64,000 nt of DNA from Mariprofundus sp. NF (GTDB lineage: Bacteria > Pseudomonadota > Zetaproteobacteria > Mariprofundales > Mariprofundaceae), in the NCBI RefSeq assembly GCF_013387455.1, contig NZ_VWNC01000002.1, forward strand, positions 297,001 through 361,000. Direction: 5' to 3'. This document shows, one piece after another, positions 55,859 through 64,000 of the stretch; the stretch's first letter is position 1, and each line of letters opens with the position of its first letter. Both the position numbers and the translations under genes were made by a program. The notes beneath the pieces are model-generated. The model ran no database searches. It had not been told where the DNA came from and saw only the letters and a program-made list of their open reading frames with translations.

Positions 55859-56488
55859 TTAATAACCACCCCAGCGTTTCTTTTTGCGCAGACGCACATA
55901 TGGCAGCAGCAGCCCAAGCAACACGCCGAGCAAAATCGCCCCGCCGCCGAGCATAAACCAGCGCTGATGTGCACTACTGGTGATATCGTCGGTCTCCTGA
56001 CGGAACTCCTGCAGCTCTTTTTTCGATGCCTCCGCCTCACTTTTAAGCAATTTGTTTTCGGCAATCATCTCTGCTGCTGCAGCAGCAGTTTTCTTCAACA
56101 GTGCCAGTTCCTTCACTAAACTATTGTTTTCAGACTGCAGACGATTTCGTTCCCGCTCAGCCAACACTTTCTGCTTCTTTAGCTCGCCCAGCTGACTTAG
56201 CTCCTTCTCAAACTGCTCCAAACGATCTCTGGCTGCAGGCACCTTCATCAGATAACGGCTTAAAATCCACCCCTCTTTTCCATCTGAGCTCCTGATATGC
56301 GAGTACCCTTCAGCCGACTGACCAAGCAGCTCCACGGCGGCTCCACTGGGCAGCAGGCGAACAATTTTATGGCCGGTACTCTGCCCTGACCGCATCTGAA
56401 ACTTGGCCTGATCAACGATATATCGCGTCTCCGCCTGCGCACTGCCTACAAACACGAACAGTAAAATAAGTACAACTGAAATCCTCAT
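55859..56488 (-). CDS. SH3-domain membrane protein (TIGR04211 type)
   Basis: Protein of 209 residues: signal peptide (MRISVVLILLFVFVGSAQA), a bacterial SH3 domain (about 22-85; KFQMRSGQSTGHKIVRLLPSGAAVELLG, GKEGWILSRYLM), a long coiled coil (about 90-170), one C-terminal membrane helix (about 178-198, WFMLGGGAILLGVLLGLLLPYV) and a basic tail. This is the layout of the YgiM/TIGR04211 family, anchored in the inner membrane with the SH3 part in the periplasm. Its role is not established. It precedes smpB on the same strand. Confidence 0.88.
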   Translation of the reverse strand: MRISVVLILLFVFVGSAQAETRYIVDQAKFQMRSGQSTGHKIVRLLPSGAAVELLGQSAEGYSHIRSSDGKEGWILSRYLMKVPAARDRLEQFEKELSQLGELKKQKVLAERERNRLQSENNSLVKELALLKKTAAAAAEMIAENKLLKSEAEASKKELQEFRQETDDITSSAHQRWFMLGGGAILLGVLLGLLLPYVRLRKKKRWGGY

Positions 56489-56672
56489 AAAGACCTGTCT
56501 CCCACATAGATAATTCGCTGAGTATCATAGTTTTTCAACGGAAAATCCAAGCCTTTAGCAAAGCTGATCCGATTTCCCGGAATCACGCCACTAAAAGAGT
56601 GGAAACGAGGCGCTTGCCGATCTTTAATCCCTTGTCTACACTGCTGCTTCAGGGAAAGGGAGTTTGACTAAC

Positions 56673-57317
56673 ATGAAGTTCAGATTTTTGCTGATTTCTT
56701 TTATACTTTTGCTCTCATCGTGCAGCACGATTGAGGCGATGTTCGGGCCTGAAACCGTCCATTCGACCCGTGGCGATGTGATGACTGAAAACGATCAGCT
56801 GGAGACAGAGATCTCCTCACTGAGGCAGGAACTTAAGCAGCTTGATCAGGAGATCGCGGCTCAGAAGTCCAGCGAAGTTGCGCGCTTGGAGGCCGATGCT
56901 CAGGCAGACATGGCCAGTAGTAGCTTAATCGCCAATGACCGCCTCTGGGTTACCGTATCCTTTCGTTCAGGTTACATGGAGCTAACCAGGCAGTCCCGCA
57001 GCGCGCTCAAACGGCTGGCTGAAAAGTTTCTCTCCAAACCAAGAATACAGTCACTTGATGTGCGTGGTTTCACAGATGATGAGCCTATTGGTGGCTATGC
57101 ACACAATAGACACAATCCACGTCATCCCTACCAGAGTAATCTGGAGCTGAGTCAGGCACGTGCAGATAATGTTGCCTCAGCCCTGGTCAAAGCAGGTATT
57201 CCGCAAGACTCCACCCATGCAGAGGGTTTTGGAGCCACTAACTTTGCAGCGGATAATGCAACAGCTGAAGGGCGCGCTAAAAACCGTCGTGTTGAGATCC
57301 ATCTTGTTAAAAAATAA
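56673..57317 (+). CDS. OmpA-family lipoprotein
   Basis: Protein of 214 residues: lipoprotein signal (LLLSSCSTIEA, Cys about 16), a coiled segment (ENDQLETEISSLRQELKQLDQEI) and a C-terminal OmpA domain (about 90-214). That domain has LDVRGFTDDEPIGGY, LSQARADNVASALV, GFGATNFAADNATAEGRAKNRRVEI. The Asp and Arg that hold peptidoglycan are present. The region between them holds an insertion (HNRHNPRHPYQS), unlike the usual short loop. ATG 56673 has GGGAG 10 bases upstream; TTG 56664 is too close to it. A terminator follows. Confidence 0.88.
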   Translation: MKFRFLLISFILLLSSCSTIEAMFGPETVHSTRGDVMTENDQLETEISSLRQELKQLDQEIAAQKSSEVARLEADAQADMASSSLIANDRLWVTVSFRSGYMELTRQSRSALKRLAEKFLSKPRIQSLDVRGFTDDEPIGGYAHNRHNPRHPYQSNLELSQARADNVASALVKAGIPQDSTHAEGFGATNFAADNATAEGRAKNRRVEIHLVKK

Positions 57318-57335
57318 TTCTCCGGATTGACTGAG

Positions 57336-57364
57336 TAGCCCGGATAAAACCGGGCTATTTTTTT
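57336..57364 (+). terminator. Terminator after the OmpA-family lipoprotein gene
   Basis: TAGCCCGG, six bases, CCGGGCTA, then seven T (57358-57364). It lies 18 bases after the stop. Confidence 0.9.
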
Positions 57365-57400
57365 GCCGGAAACACGCGCTAAAACAGAGGAAATAGAGCC

Positions 57401-58402
57401 ATGGCAGAGCAGAAACAACCGGGTGAAAGCATACGCGATATCGGCTTTCCGATGCTTATTGCCATCACCGCGCTTCTTCTTGTTCTCATCTCCGGCATTG
57501 TAAACTATCGCCAGAACAATCTGGCCACGATCGAAAGCGGTCTCAGAGATACCAGAGATCAGCTGCAGCTGGCCAAAAATGATATTGCAGACATGAAGGT
57601 AAGAACCCTGCAACAGCTGGTGGAGGCCGAGCTCACAATCAGAAACAGAGACAGACTACTGGATGAGAAGGATGAACTGAGCGACAAACTCAGTGATGCC
57701 AATGCCAGAATTAAAGAGCTGGAAGAGCAGGTCAGAGAACTTGACCGCTCTCTGGAGAGCAAGAAAAAACTGCTCGCCAAGGCAGTAAAAAAACCAAAAA
57801 CCACAGCTAAGAAAAAAACTACCGCAAAAGCCAGCACAAAACCTAAACCCAAAGCAACAAGCAAGGCCGCAACAATTGAAAAGGCTAACACTGCTGTAAA
57901 AACAGTAGCAGATAAAAAGCCTCTGGTAGCTGACAAGAACCCGGTTATTGAGAAGGTCAAAGCTGCAGAAGATGCTCCGATTACTGACAAGATCCCTGCA
58001 GCTGAAAAGCAGCTGGCCATCGAGAAAGCGCCTGTCGTTGCAGAGCACCAGCAGATTGAAAAAGCAGTGGCAGCTGAGAAACCACAGTCTGCTTCCACAG
58101 CCAAACCTTCTGAAGCCCTCGCTGATCTGGATATATTTACACTGAACATCGCAACTTCTCTACAACAGAGCATTGGTGAGCAACTCGGAAAATCAGGTTT
58201 CAGGGCCAAGTTCCCTGAAAAACGGCAATCGATGAAGATGACCAAAGAGACCACCGTATTCTACTATGCTAAGAGTTACAAACCTGTGGCAGAACAGCTG
58301 GTTAAAGATCTCACGGATATCACCAAAGGCAAGGTCATCCTCAGAAAAGGGGCCAGCCCATTCAGTATGAATAAGATTATCGCCCACATCATTGCCGAAT
58401 AG
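57401..58402 (+). CDS. Membrane-anchored coiled-coil protein with Lys/Ala-rich linker
   Basis: Protein of 333 residues. One membrane helix near the N terminus (about 16-37, FPMLIAITALLLVLISGIVNY), a coiled coil (about 45-125), a Lys/Ala/Thr-rich low-complexity linker (about 125-240) and a compact C-terminal region (about 245-333; TSLQQSIGEQLGKSGFRAKFPEKRQ, TTVFYYAKSYKPVAEQLVKDL). The end region resembles LytR_C-type domains, but this is a weak impression. I do not recognise a named family. It would reach from the inner membrane through the periplasm. It is followed 18 bases later by the CoA-binding gene. Confidence 0.65.
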   Translation: MAEQKQPGESIRDIGFPMLIAITALLLVLISGIVNYRQNNLATIESGLRDTRDQLQLAKNDIADMKVRTLQQLVEAELTIRNRDRLLDEKDELSDKLSDANARIKELEEQVRELDRSLESKKKLLAKAVKKPKTTAKKKTTAKASTKPKPKATSKAATIEKANTAVKTVADKKPLVADKNPVIEKVKAAEDAPITDKIPAAEKQLAIEKAPVVAEHQQIEKAVAAEKPQSASTAKPSEALADLDIFTLNIATSLQQSIGEQLGKSGFRAKFPEKRQSMKMTKETTVFYYAKSYKPVAEQLVKDLTDITKGKVILRKGASPFSMNKIIAHIIAE

Positions 58403-58420
58403 CATGGCCTTCAATCCTCA

Positions 58421-58840
58421 ATGAGCTGGAAGAACCCGGGCGATAAAACCATATCCCGCATTCTCAGCGAGGCCAAAACAGTCGCTGTTTATGGCTGCTC
58501 CCCAAAAGAGGATCGAACCAGCTATCACATCACCGCATTTCTGATTGAGCAGGGTTACCGCGTCTACCCTGTACACCCAATAGCGGAAACCATTCTCGGT
58601 CAGCAGGTCTACCCGGATCTCGCCTCAATCCCTGAACACGTGGATATTGTTAATGTCTTTCGCAAAGCTGAATTCACGCCTGAAGTGGCACGACAAGCGG
58701 TGGAGATAGGAGCAGGGACATTGTGGCTACAGCTGGGCATCATCAATGCAGAGAGCTGGAAAATTGCTACGGGCGCAGGACTGGGTTGTGTCATGGATCG
58801 CTGCATCGAAGTGCAATATCAGCGACTGGTGAAACAGTAG
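58421..58840 (+). CDS. CoA-binding domain protein (YccU type)
   Basis: Protein of 139 residues with a single Rossmann CoA-binding domain: AKTVAVYGCSPKEDRTSYHITAFLIEQGYRVYPVHP, then VDIVNVFRKAEFTPEVARQAVEIGAGTLWLQLGI and VMDRCIEVQY. This is the stand-alone YccU family, related to the CoA-binding part of succinyl-CoA synthetase. It probably binds CoA or a related nucleotide; no reaction is known. It starts 18 bases after the coiled-coil gene on the same strand. Confidence 0.9.
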   Translation: MSWKNPGDKTISRILSEAKTVAVYGCSPKEDRTSYHITAFLIEQGYRVYPVHPIAETILGQQVYPDLASIPEHVDIVNVFRKAEFTPEVARQAVEIGAGTLWLQLGIINAESWKIATGAGLGCVMDRCIEVQYQRLVKQ

Positions 58841-58961
58841 TCAGCAGTTAAACGCCCCCCCTGTTTTGAAGTTGGCCGCGTGATACAAATCATATCTAAC
58901 CACGACAAACAGACGCAGAGTTTGCTATAGTTACAGTAACGACCTGATAAAGGAGGCCTCT

Positions 58962-59513
58962 ATGAAAGCAGTTACGATTCGATTAAGCGCCCTGTTTCTT
59001 GCGCTTAGCCTGTTCAGCATACCCCTTACTGCCAATGCAGCGAGCAAGACAGAGATCAATGCCAAGGTCAAAGCGACCATGACCACATTCTATTCGCAGG
59101 TAAAATCGGGAAAAGAGCTGGCCAATAAAGCCGTGGCTATTCTCGTGTTTCCTGACGTATTCAAGGCCGGTATCGGTATCGGTGGTGAGTATGGTGAGGG
59201 TGCCATGCTTGAGGCTGGCAAAACCACGGGTTACTACAGTACAGCAGCCGCATCCATCGGTTTTCAGCTCGGCGCGCAGGTGAAATCTCAGGTGATTATG
59301 TTTATGACCCGGCAGGCCTTGCGGGACTTTAAACATAGCGAAGGGTGGAAGGCCGGTGTCGATGGCAGCGTTGCTCTGGTCACGATCGGTGCCGGCGGTG
59401 AAATCGACTCCAACACGGTCAAAGATCCGATCATCGGCTTCATCTTCTCCAACAAGGGGCTGATGTACAATCTCACCTTTGAGGGCGCCAAGATCACCAA
59501 ACTCGACAAATAA
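58962..59513 (+). CDS. YSC84/SYLF-domain lipid-binding protein
   Basis: Protein of 183 residues with a signal peptide (LFLALSLFSIPLTANA) and a SYLF/YSC84 domain. NKAVAILVFPDVFKAGIGIGGEYGEGAMLE, SIGFQLGAQVKSQVIMFMT and GVDGSVALVTIGAGGEIDS are family hallmarks. SYLF domains bind phosphoinositides in eukaryotes; the bacterial secreted forms have unknown ligands. AGGAGG lies 5 bases before ATG, a very strong ribosome site. Genes on both sides face the same way, but gaps of over 100 bases suggest its own promoter. Confidence 0.9.
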   Translation: MKAVTIRLSALFLALSLFSIPLTANAASKTEINAKVKATMTTFYSQVKSGKELANKAVAILVFPDVFKAGIGIGGEYGEGAMLEAGKTTGYYSTAAASIGFQLGAQVKSQVIMFMTRQALRDFKHSEGWKAGVDGSVALVTIGAGGEIDSNTVKDPIIGFIFSNKGLMYNLTFEGAKITKLDK

Positions 59514-59703
59514 CGCGGACTCGTCGGGACGCGTGCGGCTCGCACATGACAGCTGCCGGTCTGATAAGGCATGCTCGCGAAAGTCTATATCCACAAGAGA
59601 AGGAACAGCGCTGATGTAACCGTTCAGAATGGTTCATGGTAAGTTCTATGCGGAACCCTTCCACAAGAATGACATCTATTTAATCGCTGGTTATAATCAA
59701 ACC

Positions 59704-61170
59704 ATGCGCCGCTTTTTCACCACCCTCTTCTCTGGATTATTATTTGCCTCTCAAGCCATTTCAGGCCCCTATGAGGATGGCGGCATCTCGCATTACAACA
59801 ATGAGAGACTTTCTACCTATCTCGCAGAAACAGCCAAGGCGGCTGGTACCGGTGATGCTGTGGCCCAATTTAATCTCGGCTACCTTTACTCCAGAGGTTT
59901 TGGTCTTACCCAAGACCCTATGAAAGCTCTGATGTGGTTTCAGAAATCGGCCGAACAGGGGTTAACCCGGGCACAAAATCATCTTGGTCTGGCATACATT
60001 GAAGCACGCGGCGGGGTTTCTCAAAACTACAAAGAAGCAGCCCAATGGTTCCGTAAATCAGCAGCGCTGGGAGATGCTGAGGGAGCCTATCTGCTTGCAG
60101 GGCTCTACTCGGAAGGGTTGGGGGTATCGCAAAGCCATGCCAATGCCATGAAGTGGCACCTGCAAGCTGCCGAACAGAACCATGCCTATGCCCAGCTCTC
60201 TCTGGGGCTTCACTACAGCAAAGGCCACGGGGTGGAGAAGAACAAAACTCTGGCTCACATGTGGTTTGATCTGGCTTCTCAAAACGGAAGTGACCGTGCT
60301 CGTGAATACGAGCACGAACTAGTCCAAACGATGTCCGGTCAAGAGATCAGAGAAGCTGAGAGGCTACGCAACAAATGGCTCGACGAGCATCAGAGTCTGG
60401 AAGAGGGCTATTTTGCAACACGCGATATGTTCAGCAAAAAGTTTGCAACAGAAGCAGCAGTCGATGAACGGCCAGCGTTAGCGGCGCTGGAAAACCAGAT
60501 AAGAGCCATCGTGGGGGCGGTCAAGATTGAAGGGTTCTCAGGGCAGGGCCATATCAATATAAGGACTCTTAAGGCTGAACCCGGCTACGCCCAGGTTGAT
60601 GGCCTCAGGTTCAAATCCAACCGCGAAGTTCTTTTTGTCACGACGCAAGGCCTGCTTAAGCACTATCTGGCTGAGCACCCGAAACTTCCACAAACAGTGG
60701 AGGAAACTTCAAAGCATGAAGATTTTTACCGGCGCGTTTTTCATGCGGATGCTGGAGTCATGCTCTATACGGAAGTGCCTGCAAATCCTACGAAGGGGCA
60801 ATCATTCGCACAGGCATTTCTGGGTGTCAGTGGACAAGATACTATCCCCTCCATTCCCAATGAACTTTTTGTTTTTGTTGTAATGGAAAAGCAGATTCGC
60901 CTGATTAATGTCCCCTCATCTGCGGAGATATCCGACATCCAACAATGCAAGAGCAAATGGGACATCTCTCGCACTAAGGGAGCTGATGCCCTTGCCAAGT
61001 ATCATGCTTCGCAGAGTCAGGATCAGAAGGCCTATGAGGAGTATCGCCGCCAGGAAGAGGAAGGCGTTGCAGCCTATCGAGACTGTTTTGCCAAAGAGTC
61101 AAAGAATCAGCCTTGGTATAATGCTCTGAAAACTCAGGCCCAATCATTGGTGAACCGCCTGCAGAACTAA
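59704..61170 (+). CDS. Secreted Sel1-repeat protein
   Basis: Protein of 488 residues with a signal peptide (MRRFFTTLFSGLLFASQAIS) and about four Sel1 repeats (about 40-190), each with an A-X-F-N-L-G-Y-L-Y-like helix and WFQKSAEQGLTRAQNHLGLAY-type turns. The C-terminal half (about 230-488) is unlike any family I know, with a globular part (IEGFSGQGHINIRTLKAEPGY, EVLFVTTQGLLKHYL) and a charged helical end. Sel1 repeats bind other proteins. ATG 59704 is chosen for the signal peptide; the frame is open from 59629. It is followed by the large secreted protein. Confidence 0.75.
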   Translation: MRRFFTTLFSGLLFASQAISGPYEDGGISHYNNERLSTYLAETAKAAGTGDAVAQFNLGYLYSRGFGLTQDPMKALMWFQKSAEQGLTRAQNHLGLAYIEARGGVSQNYKEAAQWFRKSAALGDAEGAYLLAGLYSEGLGVSQSHANAMKWHLQAAEQNHAYAQLSLGLHYSKGHGVEKNKTLAHMWFDLASQNGSDRAREYEHELVQTMSGQEIREAERLRNKWLDEHQSLEEGYFATRDMFSKKFATEAAVDERPALAALENQIRAIVGAVKIEGFSGQGHINIRTLKAEPGYAQVDGLRFKSNREVLFVTTQGLLKHYLAEHPKLPQTVEETSKHEDFYRRVFHADAGVMLYTEVPANPTKGQSFAQAFLGVSGQDTIPSIPNELFVFVVMEKQIRLINVPSSAEISDIQQCKSKWDISRTKGADALAKYHASQSQDQKAYEEYRRQEEEGVAAYRDCFAKESKNQPWYNALKTQAQSLVNRLQN

Positions 61171-61362
61171 TCGATTGCCTCATAGCCCTCGATAAACTCT
61201 AAAAAGTCGGTTCAATAGTCTTCGCTCTCTTTGATATCATTAAGGGTTAAAAATCTCCAGAAACCCTGCTAATATAGTTGGACTATGGGAAGCAGTCTTC
61301 GGGCTCATCCTTAAAGCTCGCCTTGCCCAAACTCAGGAGTTCTCTATGGAACGAGAAATATC

Positions 61363-63777
61363 ATGTTAAAACAGCTCCTGTTTTCAGCATGCATCTCTCT
61401 AGCCTGCTTCGCCCTTCCTGCCACTGTTTTCAGTGCATCCACTCAACAACCACCCGATGCCGCCATCTCTCTTCGCCAGATAGAACAGGATCGCACTCGT
61501 CTTCTGAATCATACTCGCCAACTTATCAACACCGTATTAGAAGAGATGCGCCTAGAGGCGATTCGAAAATCAAACGGGCTTAGAAACAAAATTTATAACC
61601 TTGAGAGCCAATATTCCGAATCGCTCTTTCTGGAAATTCAGGACGAAGCACAGTGGGTGGCAATGGCTTTCGGAACCGATGTGAATTCGATGGCGGGCTA
61701 TTACCGACTGGCAAAACTGATTATCGGAAAGGTAGAACCGACGCAAACCCTCCGGGAAAGTTACGGCATTCAATACTCCAGCAAGGTAAAACGGCAAGAG
61801 GATGTTGAAGCGTTCCGCAGAGGATTACGTGACAATGTCGCAGTCTCCTATCTTCGCCACCTGATTAAGGAACCACCGGAAAAGGCGCTGAAGGGCTTCA
61901 GGCAATACACCGAGGCGCTGAGAAAACTTCAGATTGCAGAGCAGTTCAAGGCCGAGGCCGAAGTCATGGAGATTGCGGCAAATCAGGAACTGATGCGCGA
62001 CCTAGCAAGCGGTGTTCCACTGCTAAGCGATGCAGTGGATATCGTTGGGGTGGTGACGGGTGAAAATGCCTTTACCGGAGAACAGCTATCTGGAATGCAG
62101 CGCACCTTTGATGGGCTACTTGTTTTGGTGCCAAATGCTCTGGAAATCTATTTTACAAAATCTCCCCAGTTTGCCGAGGGAGCGAAAAAATTTATTGCAC
62201 GGATCGATGCTGCCGACTCGGCTTCCTTAAATAAAATGGCCAGCGCGATGGGGCGTTCAGTTCACGACATTGGCGCTTTGCAGAAGAAGCTGAAAAAAAC
62301 ACTCGCCGCAGCAGAACACAAATCGAAAAAAGTCATGGGTGACATGTTGGAGAAACTTCATAGTTCCCGACTGACCAAGCAGCAGCAGAAGCTTGATGAT
62401 GAGCTGGATAATATATTTGATTTTCTTGTTAAGACCGATGAGATCGACCCTTCCAGCGTGAGGCTTTGGGAGGCGGCTGAGCGGCAGGGCAAAGCCAGGG
62501 TTGAACAGCTGGATGACGTGTTTAAGGCTAGTGCCGGTCAGGCCGATGACCTTGCACTTCTGGAGGCCTATCAATCCGTCCGGCAGGACAAGCGGGCACT
62601 GACCCAGTTGCAAGGGGATCAATATCTGGAATTGCGAAAACAAATCCAGAATGTCGAAAACAATCTCTTCTCACACGTTGATGGAGCCGGAGCCTTAACC
62701 GTTGGCAAGGTGGATGTTGATGCGATTGCCGATATAAAAAGCGGCTTGCGGAGGCCAATCAACCTGAATGACATTGCAAGGATCAAGGCAAAGGCTGTTG
62801 ATAGCCGCACCGCAGATGAGATTCTAAGGCTGAAAACCGCTCAGGCACGAGAAAGGATAATCAGTGCGGTAAGAAACCATGGTAACAAGAGCGGGGCAGG
62901 GCCAGCCAGCGGTTATCTCGATGAAGCACTCGATTTCGACAATATGGAGATCACCGTCTTTAATGCCACCAACAAACCTCCGGCTCCGGGCAAAGTCGGA
63001 TTCGACCGCGACATCACCTATCAAGTGGTTATTCCGGAGCGTAGCATGATGGTTCGCAACCCTCGAACAGGAGCTATAGAGCGAGTAACGGTTCCGGCAC
63101 AAAAGATTGATGTGCCTGCAGAGTTAGTGGAGGAGCATTATCACACCAGCCTCTATCGCAACCTGAACCCGGGCAAGCCGCTCCCTTCCCGGCGGGACAT
63201 TCTAGCATTTGGCAGCAGGATGGATCATCAGGTGACCGATGCCTTCCATAAGGATGCTTATCATCTGGACCTTGAGAATGTCACAGACTATTTCAAAGAT
63301 CCCACACTGCTCTCCGGACAGGGTGCGAGGGTCGAGGATTTTTCGTCAACAGTGAGCTATAAGTCAGAGCACTGGTTTGATCTGGCTGAGAAAACCAGAA
63401 GCGGCGGCAATGCTATGGGTGCGATGGCTGAGACAGCCGAAGGGATGCGGCAGGCCAGCAAACAGTATGAAAACTACATGACCAAAATCGTGGCCTATAA
63501 CGGACTGAATGCGGTGGATCATCTACCGGTCAAACTCCAGAAAGGTATGCATATCTTCAGACGCGTTGGTGAGGGGAAACTCTCAGTTCCGCAGGCAGAA
63601 GCGGCGCTGAAACATATGGGACTCACCAAGGCCGAGGTTGTTGAACTCTTCGGCCAGCAGTTTGAATCCATTGTCAAACTGGCCAGAAAAAAGGAGTTGC
63701 TCAAAGAGGCCGCGAAAACCGCTGTCCGCGGTGGTGAGACACTAAGCGACTTAAGACAGGGTGATGCCGATGAGTAG
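61363..63777 (+). CDS. Large secreted protein with pretoxin-TG-like motif
   Basis: Protein of 804 residues with a signal peptide (LLFSACISLACFALPATVFS). A helical region follows, then at about 222-260 a stretch reading LLSDAVDIVGVVTGENAFTGEQLSG that resembles the pretoxin-TG motif of polymorphic toxins. Next come a long helical zone (about 290-480) and a C-terminal unknown domain (about 540-720; VGFDRDITYQVVIPE, MDHQVTDAFHKDAYH, VSYKSEHWFDLAE). I cannot name that domain; conserved-looking His, Asp and Glu residues would suit an enzyme. Its stop overlaps the next gene by 8 bases. Confidence 0.65.
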   Translation: MLKQLLFSACISLACFALPATVFSASTQQPPDAAISLRQIEQDRTRLLNHTRQLINTVLEEMRLEAIRKSNGLRNKIYNLESQYSESLFLEIQDEAQWVAMAFGTDVNSMAGYYRLAKLIIGKVEPTQTLRESYGIQYSSKVKRQEDVEAFRRGLRDNVAVSYLRHLIKEPPEKALKGFRQYTEALRKLQIAEQFKAEAEVMEIAANQELMRDLASGVPLLSDAVDIVGVVTGENAFTGEQLSGMQRTFDGLLVLVPNALEIYFTKSPQFAEGAKKFIARIDAADSASLNKMASAMGRSVHDIGALQKKLKKTLAAAEHKSKKVMGDMLEKLHSSRLTKQQQKLDDELDNIFDFLVKTDEIDPSSVRLWEAAERQGKARVEQLDDVFKASAGQADDLALLEAYQSVRQDKRALTQLQGDQYLELRKQIQNVENNLFSHVDGAGALTVGKVDVDAIADIKSGLRRPINLNDIARIKAKAVDSRTADEILRLKTAQARERIISAVRNHGNKSGAGPASGYLDEALDFDNMEITVFNATNKPPAPGKVGFDRDITYQVVIPERSMMVRNPRTGAIERVTVPAQKIDVPAELVEEHYHTSLYRNLNPGKPLPSRRDILAFGSRMDHQVTDAFHKDAYHLDLENVTDYFKDPTLLSGQGARVEDFSSTVSYKSEHWFDLAEKTRSGGNAMGAMAETAEGMRQASKQYENYMTKIVAYNGLNAVDHLPVKLQKGMHIFRRVGEGKLSVPQAEAALKHMGLTKAEVVELFGQQFESIVKLARKKELLKEAAKTAVRGGETLSDLRQGDADE

Positions 63778-64000
63778 AAGCATCCTGCTGATCACCCTGC
63801 TTGTTGGCTCCCTGCTGCCCGAATTTATAATGGCGACAGATAACGTTTCACCCCAGAGTGAAATCAAACGAATGGCTGCGGAGTACAAAGCCTATAAGGA
63901 AGAGGCCCGCCTCATTGTGAAAGGAAAAAAACCGTTGCCCGAATATTTCTCTCTGATTGATAGGCTTGAAGGCCTTGAGGAGGAATTGGAATTGCTTGGC
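63770..64000 (+). CDS. Small secreted protein, cut by the window end
   Basis: ATG 63770 overlaps the end of the 804-residue gene by 8 bases, a sign of coupled translation. The 77 residues seen start with a signal peptide (SRSILLITLLVGSLLPEFIMA), then an acidic-basic helical stretch (SEIKRMAAEYKAYKEEARLIVKG, RLEGLEEELELLG). There is no stop before the edge. No family is recognised. Position right after a toxin-like protein would fit a periplasmic partner or immunity protein, but nothing in the visible sequence proves it. Confidence 0.6.
   Translation, partial: MSRSILLITLLVGSLLPEFIMATDNVSPQSEIKRMAAEYKAYKEEARLIVKGKKPLPEYFSLIDRLEGLEEELELLG

Noticed and set aside
58983-59594. Open frame of 203 codons opposite the YSC84 gene
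   Set aside because: Antisense to a gene with signal peptide, strong ribosome site and family motifs; no support of its own.

Overview
The window comes from the chromosome of a free-living Gram-negative bacterium of about 53% GC. It carries LPS-transport (lptE), AsmA, Hda, SspB, AccA and RpoH genes typical of Pseudomonadota. It also has TrmFO instead of the gammaproteobacterial TrmA, an HrcA-type CIRCE operator, and many c-di-GMP/cAMP signalling genes. I infer an early-branching proteobacterium, most plausibly a Zetaproteobacterium (Mariprofundus-like). The sequence does not prove this. There are no tRNAs, rRNAs, CRISPR arrays, transposases or prophage genes. Most of the window is dense core genome in short operons.

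Left part (1-17.8 kb): the end of a DUF190 gene overlaps a Crp/Fnr regulator. A long minus-strand block follows: leuS-lptE-holA-bioA-small ORF-radical SAM, then rpoH behind a near-perfect CIRCE operator, then rseC-degP-glutaredoxin-tlpA-ligA (envelope stress and thiol chemistry). nadB-acylphosphatase-hemH runs the other way, and a GAF/HD-GYP protein closes the part.

18.0-23.3 kb holds the most unusual locus. A secreted FecR-domain protein has a C-terminal half that resembles the transferrin-binding-protein-type barrel of type XI (Slam) secretion cargo. It is followed by a TPR/DUF560 Slam-like outer-membrane protein and a CHASE2-class III adenylate cyclase. The order suggests one unit linking outer-membrane secretion or surface display to cAMP signalling.

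23.3-44.1 kb: a lipoprotein parvulin, a MITE-like inverted repeat, cstA, then dnaE-accA-histidine kinase. cspA follows with an extended -10 promoter and cold-box leader, then AsmA, OmpA/glycine-zipper lipoprotein, a fatty-acid hydroxylase with a BFD-like [2Fe-2S] partner, an AI-2E transporter, prlC-small membrane protein-yajD, and RNase P RNA (rnpB). Next comes a dense hairpin array whose minus strand shows GGA-containing loops (possible CsrA-binding sRNA), then sspB-DUF2066-CDP-alcohol phosphatidyltransferase-hda.

44.1-64 kb: an unknown periplasmic protein, trmFO, nfo, a PLP deaminase/desulfhydrase with a cupin, a GacA/UvrY-like regulator, a SIMPL protein, and a receiver-PAS-GGDEF-EAL protein whose EAL part looks dead. 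Repair, protein-quality and envelope genes follow (parvulin, ogt, YqaA, GGCT, AEC carrier, smpB, SH3 protein, OmpA lipoprotein, CoA-binding protein, YSC84). At the right edge a Sel1-repeat protein, an 804-residue secreted protein with a pretoxin-TG-like motif and a truncated small secreted protein form a possible effector or toxin-like cluster.

Several inverted-repeat elements (955-1091, 24232-24496, 37473-37673, 47097-47251, plus a single end at 7686-7731) lie in intergenic gaps. All function calls rest on motif and family recognition by eye; no searches were run.
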